DNA from: Ilyomonas sp965214235
GTDB taxonomy: Bacteria > Bacteroidota > Bacteroidia > Chitinophagales > Chitinophagaceae
Direction of reading: 5' to 3'
Assembly (NCBI GenBank): GCA_965214235.1
Contig: CBDCBH010000002.1
Location: 558,001 to 622,000, forward strand
Length of the DNA: 64,000 nt
Part shown: one piece after another, positions 59,479 through 64,000 of the stretch
How the letters are laid out: each line of letters begins with the position of its first letter
Numbering within the stretch: position 1 is the stretch's first letter
Position numbers and translations under genes: made by a program
The notes under the pieces: model-generated
Told to the model about the DNA's origin: nothing
Seen by the model: only the letters and a program-made list of their open reading frames with translations
The model's database searches: none

Positions 59479-60096
59479 TTAACGGGCTTCTGTTTTTTCA
59501 TCTTTGTTTTCAATCGTATTCCAGTGTTCAATTAAAAAGCCGTGCGGATTGTTATCGCTGCGCGACACATTGCGCAGGTTCCCTTCTGTAAGGAGAGAAC
59601 GGTAAACAGTACTGGTAGCACGGATGATTTTTTGTGTCGCCCAGCAGCGGAACGGATAAGGATACACATTCACATCAACCTGTATGCTGTCCACATCAAT
59701 CCGCTGGCTGATGTTTCCGCCAATGATGTTGTTGTAATAGCCATTCTCTTTTAAGTCTTCGTACTGACGCTTGGCGCTTTCATCAGCCAAATACAAAGCT
59801 TTTGTGAGGTTTGTTTTTATCACTTTTTCATCAGGGTCAAGCGTAAAAAAATATTGATGAAACATCTTTACGTGATCTCTCGCTTCGACAGGAATGTTAT
59901 CTTTTCTGTCGGCAGCCACAGCTTCCAATGCTTTACCATTTGCCAGTACATAGATTTTGCTTTGGGTGATGGCAGCCAACTGATAGCTTTTGAACAAAAC
60001 AAAACCACATAGGAGAAAACAACCGGCAATGATGACCGCTGTAAACATCCGCACATGCTGAAAAGCGGTTTCTATATTTTTCATTTTTGTAAACAT
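59479..60096 (-). CDS. traK: Conjugative transposon protein TraK
   Basis: A 205-residue inner-membrane protein with one N-terminal helix (MFTAVIIAGCFLLCGFVLF, about 17-35) and a periplasmic domain similar to VirB8. The TraK block HVKMFHQYFFTLDPDEKVIKTNLTKALYLAD (about 75) and the C-terminal YPYPFRCWATQKIIRATSTVYRSLLTEG are present, and the chain ends in a variable segment. The start may be the second ATG (MKNIETAFQH) four codons later. The gap to traJ is only 2 bases, so the two are translationally coupled. Confidence 0.92.
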   Translation of the reverse strand: MFTKMKNIETAFQHVRMFTAVIIAGCFLLCGFVLFKSYQLAAITQSKIYVLANGKALEAVAADRKDNIPVEARDHVKMFHQYFFTLDPDEKVIKTNLTKALYLADESAKRQYEDLKENGYYNNIIGGNISQRIDVDSIQVDVNVYPYPFRCWATQKIIRATSTVYRSLLTEGNLRNVSRSDNNPHGFLIEHWNTIENKDEKTEAR

Positions 60097-60098
60097 GG

Positions 60099-61358
60099 TC
60101 AGTAAATTTTCTTATCGCTTGAAAGCTTATTTTTCAAATAATGATGGGCGTGACCAAAAGCCTTTCCCACACCGTGAGCAATGCCTGAACCCGATGGTGG
60201 TTCTCTATATCCACTTCGTACATTACCCCCTGCCCTCATCAGGTTGTGTTCGCCACCATTTACACGATTCATTAATGAAGAGCCTGCCGACATGCCGCCG
60301 GCTGCCGCACCACCAATAGCCCCTGCTGTTACGGCACTTGCCTTACTACCCAGGGCATCGCCGCCACCCACATGCACGATGTAATTGGCAATGGACGGAA
60401 CGGTGAAGTAGCCGATGATGCCAATGATGAGAAAGATGAGGTATCCCATATCGGTGTGGCTGAAAAAGGTATCACCAAAAGTGTTTACCTGCTGGATGTC
60501 CATCTTCAGCATGTTCTCCTGAATCTTCCCCATAATGCCTCCAAAGAGGTTGGCAACAGGCAGCCAGAGAAACACATTGAGGTAGCGGGCGATCCACTGT
60601 TGAAGCGTGTGATGAAAGCCGTCAAACACACTCAACCCAAAGGCCAGCGGACCCAAAATGGCAAGGATGATTAAGTTGAAGGTTCGTATGGTGTTGATGC
60701 AAAGCGACGCGGCAGCAAACAACACTTGAAGTATTTCGCTCATCCACTCTTTGATCGAGTTGCGAAAGTTGTAAGAAGCCTTTGCCATGGCAAACTTGAT
60801 GTCATCACCAATGCTTTCAAACGTTCCTTCATCAGAAGCGTCTTTGCCCGGATGCGTGTATTCATACCATTTGTCTTTATCTCCTTCACCTCCTTCTCCA
60901 ACATACATTTCGTAGAGATAGCTTTGCTTGACGGCTTCTTCTTTTTGTTCCAGAAGAAAGGCAACCGCACTGTCAGAGTTTGTAACCATGCCGCTTGTAG
61001 CCGTTACAGTTGGCTGCATCACTCCATTGATCAAACTGATGACCGATGGGAAAAGCATGATCGCAAGACCAATGGCGAAAGGACGGAACAGTGGATAGAA
61101 GTCTATCGGCTCTGCCCTCGCCAGGTGCCGCCACACTCTTGCTGCCATGAACCACAGAGCCGCAAAACCGGCGATTCCTTGCCCGACCCCGATCAGTTGT
61201 GAACACAACGGAATCATTTGATTATAGATTCCATCCAGCACATCGCGCAGGCTGTACAACTCATTCGAAAAGTTTTGACCGTTATCCTGTGCCCCAGAGA
61301 GAAGGGGCAAAAGCATTCCCCCAACTGCCCATAGGGCAATTTTTACAGACCGTTTCAT
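60099..61358 (-). CDS. traJ: Conjugative transposon protein TraJ
   Basis: A 419-residue multi-spanning membrane protein, thought to act as the VirB6-like inner-membrane part of the channel. The signal peptide is MKRSVKIALWAVGGMLLPLLSGAQ. Helices are seen at GVGQGIAGFAALWFMAARV, FYPLFRPFAIGLAIMLFPSVISLI, AASLCINTIRTFNLIILAILGPLAF and YLIFLIIGIIGYFTVPSIA. The Gly/Ala-rich end (VTAGAIGGAAAGGMSAGSS) is typical. The first traI-like gene lies 10 bases upstream. Confidence 0.92.
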   Translation of the reverse strand: MKRSVKIALWAVGGMLLPLLSGAQDNGQNFSNELYSLRDVLDGIYNQMIPLCSQLIGVGQGIAGFAALWFMAARVWRHLARAEPIDFYPLFRPFAIGLAIMLFPSVISLINGVMQPTVTATSGMVTNSDSAVAFLLEQKEEAVKQSYLYEMYVGEGGEGDKDKWYEYTHPGKDASDEGTFESIGDDIKFAMAKASYNFRNSIKEWMSEILQVLFAAASLCINTIRTFNLIILAILGPLAFGLSVFDGFHHTLQQWIARYLNVFLWLPVANLFGGIMGKIQENMLKMDIQQVNTFGDTFFSHTDMGYLIFLIIGIIGYFTVPSIANYIVHVGGGDALGSKASAVTAGAIGGAAAGGMSAGSSLMNRVNGGEHNLMRAGGNVRSGYREPPSGSGIAHGVGKAFGHAHHYLKNKLSSDKKIY

Positions 61359-61368
61359 ATAGTTTATT

Positions 61369-62004
61369 TTACTTGTTTACACCATAGAGGCTTTGCAGCT
61401 CTTTTGCCTCATTTGTTTCCTTTGTTCGTTGCAGAAGGAGAATAGAATTATGATTATTGAAACTTCGCAGGAACTGAAGTTTATCTTCCATGTTCGCATA
61501 TATTTTATCAATGCTGCTTAGCCGCTCATCATCATTCATGCGCAGCTTGTTGGCAGTGAGTAACAGGGTAAGATCATCCAAGTCTTTCAAGGATTGTTGG
61601 AACACATTGCCATACACCTCACCCACATAAACAATCTCATCTCCATTTAGTAAACCACTGCGTTTACAATTGGCAAATGCCGACTTGTATTCCTTTATCA
61701 AGCGTAACTGGTCATCCATGATTTGGGGTATCTTCCAGTATTTCCGAACGGTCGGGCTAACAAGCCATAAACCGTCCAAAAAGGCTTCGTGCAGATTGAA
61801 GGTTCCTTTTGAAATATCTCTAATGGTGGAATACCCTTTTTCAACCACTTCATAGCCTTCTTTCATGTCTTTGAGTATGCCTTTCATCTGCGCCAGCTTT
61901 GTCCAATCCAATAACAATTGTTGCGCTTCGTAAGATTGCGCCCATGCGCAGTTGATATACCCAACCAGGCAAAAGCAGAGGATCATGATTTTATTCCGTT
62001 TCAT
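61369..62004 (-). CDS. TraI-like transfer protein, paralogue 1
   Basis: A 211-residue exported protein with signal peptide CFCLVGYINCAWAQ (about 9-22). It is entirely helical, with the conserved blocks WTKLAQMKGILKDMKEGYEVVEKGY, FNLHEAFLDGLWLVSPTVRKY and MNDDERLSSIDKIYANM, then HNSILLLQRTKETNEAKELQSLYG at the end. It is one of three adjacent paralogues that differ in sequence. They correspond to the TraI-position protein of CTnDOT-type operons; some databases, as I recall, label relatives as TerB family tellurite-resistance proteins, which the context does not support. The role is probably periplasmic pilus or channel assembly. Confidence 0.82.
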   Translation of the reverse strand: MKRNKIMILCFCLVGYINCAWAQSYEAQQLLLDWTKLAQMKGILKDMKEGYEVVEKGYSTIRDISKGTFNLHEAFLDGLWLVSPTVRKYWKIPQIMDDQLRLIKEYKSAFANCKRSGLLNGDEIVYVGEVYGNVFQQSLKDLDDLTLLLTANKLRMNDDERLSSIDKIYANMEDKLQFLRSFNNHNSILLLQRTKETNEAKELQSLYGVNK

Positions 62005-62009
62005 AACTT

Positions 62010-62669
62010 CTATTTGAGATTGAATAGTTCTTTGATGGATGAAGTTTCGTTTTGTTCGTTTTTCCGGTTTCCGATCAATACATTTAACTCGTTGTGAAAA
62101 TGTTGAGCGAAGTTGTTCTTGTCCAGCATACGATTGTAGAGGGCATTTATTCGGTGCAGCCTTTCATCATCGGAAAGCTGCAACTGGTTATCGGTAGTAA
62201 GCAAAATCAAATCCCCAATGCCGTTTGCACAATCTTTCAACAAAGAAGTAAAGACAGAATTGATGTAGCCAATCTCACTACCGCTTACTTGGCCGTTTTG
62301 CCGAGCCTCTTTCATGCATAGTTTGTATTGCGTAATCGTGTTGTATTGTAAGGCAATGATGTCGGCAATGCGGGTGTAATGCTTGATAGCAGGATTGACA
62401 AGGGAAAGAGAAGTAAAGAATTGTTGATGCAAATTGAACTCATCGTTTTTGCCCTTACCAATTGCGCCTAATCCTTTCTTACCAATTTGATAACCTCTAC
62501 TGAGATACCCTTCATATACCTGCAGGGCTGCAATCTGTTGGGTTAAGTACTTAATCTGCGTTTTCTTTTGCTGAAACCATTCGTCCCACGTTTGCGCACT
62601 TGCGCTTTTTAAAAAGCATGCGTACAACACAAAAAACAGAACCATCTTTTTCATAACACACCACTTCAA
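62010..62669 (-). CDS. TraI-like transfer protein, paralogue 2
   Basis: A 219-residue exported protein with signal peptide CVMKKMVLFFVLYACFLKSASAQ at the N-terminus. Residues 50-75 (YEGYLSRGYQIGKKGLGAIG) and FNLHQQFFTSLSLVNPAIKHY parallel the FNLHxxF block of paralogue 1. SDDERLHRINALYNRMLDKNNFAQHF matches the SxDERLxxI block, and EQNETSSIKELFNLK ends the chain. It lacks the QRAR-like final helix of the others. The gap to paralogue 1 is 5 bases, showing a coupled operon. Sequence identity to the others looks low, so duplication is old. Confidence 0.8.
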   Translation of the reverse strand: MKWCVMKKMVLFFVLYACFLKSASAQTWDEWFQQKKTQIKYLTQQIAALQVYEGYLSRGYQIGKKGLGAIGKGKNDEFNLHQQFFTSLSLVNPAIKHYTRIADIIALQYNTITQYKLCMKEARQNGQVSGSEIGYINSVFTSLLKDCANGIGDLILLTTDNQLQLSDDERLHRINALYNRMLDKNNFAQHFHNELNVLIGNRKNEQNETSSIKELFNLK

Positions 62670-62705
62670 TCTTCACAAATTTTCTTTCATTACCATTCCG
62701 ATGAA

Positions 62706-63377
62706 TCACAAACCGTACATCGCTTTCACCGCTCTTGCTTCCTCTTCATTTCTGGCTCTTTGCAATGAGAGCATCGCATTTTGATTATTGAACCGCTGCA
62801 AGTCGTCCCAATTTTGATTTACCCTTTCTGCGATGCTATTGATGATTTCAAGCCTTTTGGCATCAGACATCTGGGTAAGAAAAGAATTAACAATCATAAG
62901 AAGCCCATCCACATTTTTCACCGATTGGTCTACAATACCGGAATACACCTGCGACATATAGTTCAACTCATTCGCAGTAAAATGAGAATCCCTTTGTACC
63001 CTATGCCAGGCACGCTTGTATGCAGCCATCAACTGCGCTTCTTTTGTTGAAATGTCTTTAACCTGGTGGTAATAGGCAATGACAGATTTTACTTCCGTTA
63101 GGCCTTTGTAGTAATCACTATACAAATCCTTTTGTTTTTGTACCCAATCCGTTATCCCGTTCAGGTGCAGTTCGCTCATGCTGTTTTCAACCACCTTCTG
63201 CGCATTTTGCAGCCAGATGGTTTTGTTTTGCAATCGCTGCACCTGAAGGTCAACCGCTTTAATCACTTTTGTTACCCCTTGTTTAATGATCTCTGCAATT
63301 GGTATTTGGGCCTGTCCGTACTTGGGAGTTAAAATAGTTAAGAGTACAATGACTATAAGTGTCATACATTCTCGCAT
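62706..63377 (-). CDS. TraI-like transfer protein, paralogue 3
   Basis: A 223-residue exported protein with signal peptide MTLIVIVLLTILTPKYGQAQ. The segment VIKAVDLQVQRLQNKTIWLQNAQKVVENSMSELHLN (about 37-72) is the strongest known family block. It continues with GITDWVQKQKDLYSDYYKGL, a helical middle, SDAKRLEIINSIAERVNQNWDDLQRFNNQNAMLSLQRARNEEEARAVKAMYGL at the end. It is the best match of the three to the TraI protein of Bacteroidetes conjugative transposons. It starts 33 bases after the lipoprotein gene. Confidence 0.85.
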   Translation of the reverse strand: MRECMTLIVIVLLTILTPKYGQAQIPIAEIIKQGVTKVIKAVDLQVQRLQNKTIWLQNAQKVVENSMSELHLNGITDWVQKQKDLYSDYYKGLTEVKSVIAYYHQVKDISTKEAQLMAAYKRAWHRVQRDSHFTANELNYMSQVYSGIVDQSVKNVDGLLMIVNSFLTQMSDAKRLEIINSIAERVNQNWDDLQRFNNQNAMLSLQRARNEEEARAVKAMYGL

Positions 63378-63410
63378 ACATTCGATTTAAACTGTGATTA
63401 TTATTCCTGC

Positions 63411-63797
63411 CTACAGATTGACTTTGGCATACTGACTTGCACCCATAAAAAGCCCTTTATTAGAGGGATCAAACGAAAACGTTTTACCCAACTGCTGTTC
63501 ATAAAGATTTTGAGATTGTTCATCATAAATGGCTTTCCAGTTCTTTTCCGTGTACTGTGTTGGGAGGAGCCTGTTGTTACGTATCGGTTGAAAAGCGGTT
63601 CTGTTTACAATCAGAAAATTGTTGCCAGCAGCACATTGAATAATAAGCGTGTCGTAAGCAATCGCAAACTCGTTTTTCACTTCCTTTACATAAGTGCCTG
63701 GGATGAAACGCTTGGTGTTATCAGTATGCTTCCAAATCTCCCGACAACCAATACACAGTAGAAAGCAGGCAAGAGAGATACAGGTTAATTGACGCAT
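63411..63797 (-). CDS. Small lipoprotein of the transfer operon
   Basis: A 128-residue lipoprotein. The signal peptide CISLACFLLCIGC (about 5-18) ends in a lipobox-like FLLCIGC with Cys18 as the lipidated residue. The rest is a beta-rich globular part (FIPGTYVKEVKNEFAIAYDTLIIQCAAGNNFLIVNRTAFQPI). Small lipoproteins at this position, between TraG and TraI-like genes, are often seen in such elements, possibly anchoring the pilus or excluding entry. It is 27 bases from the traG stop. Confidence 0.75.
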   Translation of the reverse strand: MRQLTCISLACFLLCIGCREIWKHTDNTKRFIPGTYVKEVKNEFAIAYDTLIIQCAAGNNFLIVNRTAFQPIRNNRLLPTQYTEKNWKAIYDEQSQNLYEQQLGKTFSFDPSNKGLFMGASQYAKVNL

Positions 63798-63824
63798 ATA
63801 TTTATATTTTTAGTGTTATAAAAT

Positions 63825-64000
63825 CTATTCCTCATTGCGTTTAAGGTCAGCAACTAATTTTTTGATTCCCCTCTCCATGCTTCCCCACTTTTCCGTGTAT
63901 TGCAGCACTTTCAATTTTTCCCCTTCTTCCGTTGTGTAAGTGAAGTATTCTTCCGGTGAAAGCTCATTGCGATAGACTTTCATCACTTGACCACCTAAGT
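63825..64000 (-). CDS. traG: TraG-family conjugation ATPase, C-terminal end (runs off the right edge)
   Basis: The last 57 codons of a gene reading in from the right. They read LGGQVMKVYRNELSPEEYFTYTTEEGEK and end KKLVADLKRNEE before the TAG at 63825-63827. The MKVYRNELSPEEYFTYTTE stretch is the characteristic C-terminus of the TraG, VirB4-type ATPase of CTnDOT-like elements, which powers the transfer channel. The Walker motifs lie outside the window. It heads the traG-lipoprotein-traI run. Confidence 0.9.
   Translation of the reverse strand, partial: LGGQVMKVYRNELSPEEYFTYTTEEGEKLKVLQYTEKWGSMERGIKKLVADLKRNEE

Larger units (their letters stand above)
54014..64000 (-). mobile_element. One end of an integrative conjugative element (Bacteroidetes type)
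   Basis: The element starts at the tRNA-Ala fragment and contains an integrase, an excisionase-like gene, small unknowns and a minus-strand transfer operon traN-traM-traL-position-traK-traJ-traI(x3)-lipoprotein-traG. The order matches conjugative transposons such as CTnDOT, read from traN back toward traG. The rest of the transfer genes, mobilisation genes, cargo and the second att site lie beyond 64000. Confidence 0.88.

Noticed and set aside
60726..61202. A 158-codon plus-strand frame inside traJ
   Set aside because: The traJ frame on the other strand has clear membrane segments and operon spacing; this one has neither.
61369..63377. TerB-like tellurite-resistance genes
   Set aside because: The exported helical proteins sit in order in a transfer operon with traJ, traK and traG, which fits TraI-like proteins better.
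1..64000. CRISPR array
   Set aside because: No run of regularly spaced direct repeats with unique spacers was seen, and no cas-like gene is present.
1..64000. rRNA genes or insertion-sequence transposases
   Set aside because: No rRNA-like stretch and no DDE, HUH or serine transposase reading frame was recognised.

Overview
The window looks like a chromosome segment of a Bacteroidota bacterium, most likely from the Chitinophagaceae or a nearby family. The DNA is AT-rich, and several starts sit just behind TAnnTTTG-like promoter boxes. The gene families fit this phylum: BatB/BatC, DUF1599, a BT_3928-like DoxX protein, a fused rhamnulose-phosphate aldolase/dehydrogenase, a Wzc-type tyrosine autokinase and Bacteroidetes-type Tra proteins. 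The lineage is inferred from gene content only.

Layout. 1-16.7 kb holds mostly housekeeping genes: the start of ackA with pta, a HAD phosphatase, a PhyH oxygenase with a divergent AraC regulator, dprA, accD, clpP-clpP-clpX, a 48-residue small protein, uppP, an MFS carrier, an MBL-fold hydrolase, a SpoU methyltransferase, a DinB protein and a UbiA prenyltransferase. 16.7-34.7 kb is an extracellular polysaccharide locus of 14 genes, all on the minus strand. Read in the direction of transcription it runs FkbM methyltransferase, Wzc-like autokinase, Wzx-like flippase, GT11, GT4, Wzy-like polymerase, GT2, GT4, GT4, Gfo/Idh oxidoreductase, an aldo-keto-reductase-like protein, GT61, a GDP-mannose 3,5-epimerase-like enzyme and a WecG/TagA transferase. 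No Wza exporter and no initiating sugar-phosphate transferase is present.

34.7-48.4 kb again holds housekeeping and accessory genes: gltX, a cyclophilin lipoprotein, a methyltransferase, a lipoprotein class D beta-lactamase, batB/batC, DUF1599, a DoxX protein, lysA, guaB, yggS, a secreted helical protein with a DxDD motif, and an acyl-CoA dehydrogenase. A decayed DUF3471-domain gene follows at 48.5 kb. 49.0-53.9 kb is an L-rhamnose catabolism operon (aldolase/dehydrogenase, isomerase, kinase) with a TTGTATACAA palindrome in front of it.

54.0-64 kb is one end of an integrative conjugative element. It begins at a 3' fragment of a tRNA-Ala(GGC) gene, which is the probable attachment site. Next come a tyrosine integrase and an excisionase-like HTH gene that converge on a perfect 15-bp hairpin. 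A minus-strand transfer operon follows: traN, traM, a traL-position gene, traK, traJ, three tandem traI-like paralogues, a lipoprotein and the 3' end of traG. The element continues past the window.

The most unusual signal not explained by genes is a dispersed oligonucleotide, GTAAAAACAAA (fuller form GCAGTAAAAACAAAC). I counted 18 exact copies by eye, 13 in one orientation. About half are intergenic, several lie at stop codons, and the copies inside genes fall in different reading frames. None was seen in the conjugative element. Also notable is the pairing of the GDP-mannose 3,5-epimerase-like gene with a GT11 transferase in a locus without GDP-fucose genes, which suggests an L-galactose-containing polysaccharide.
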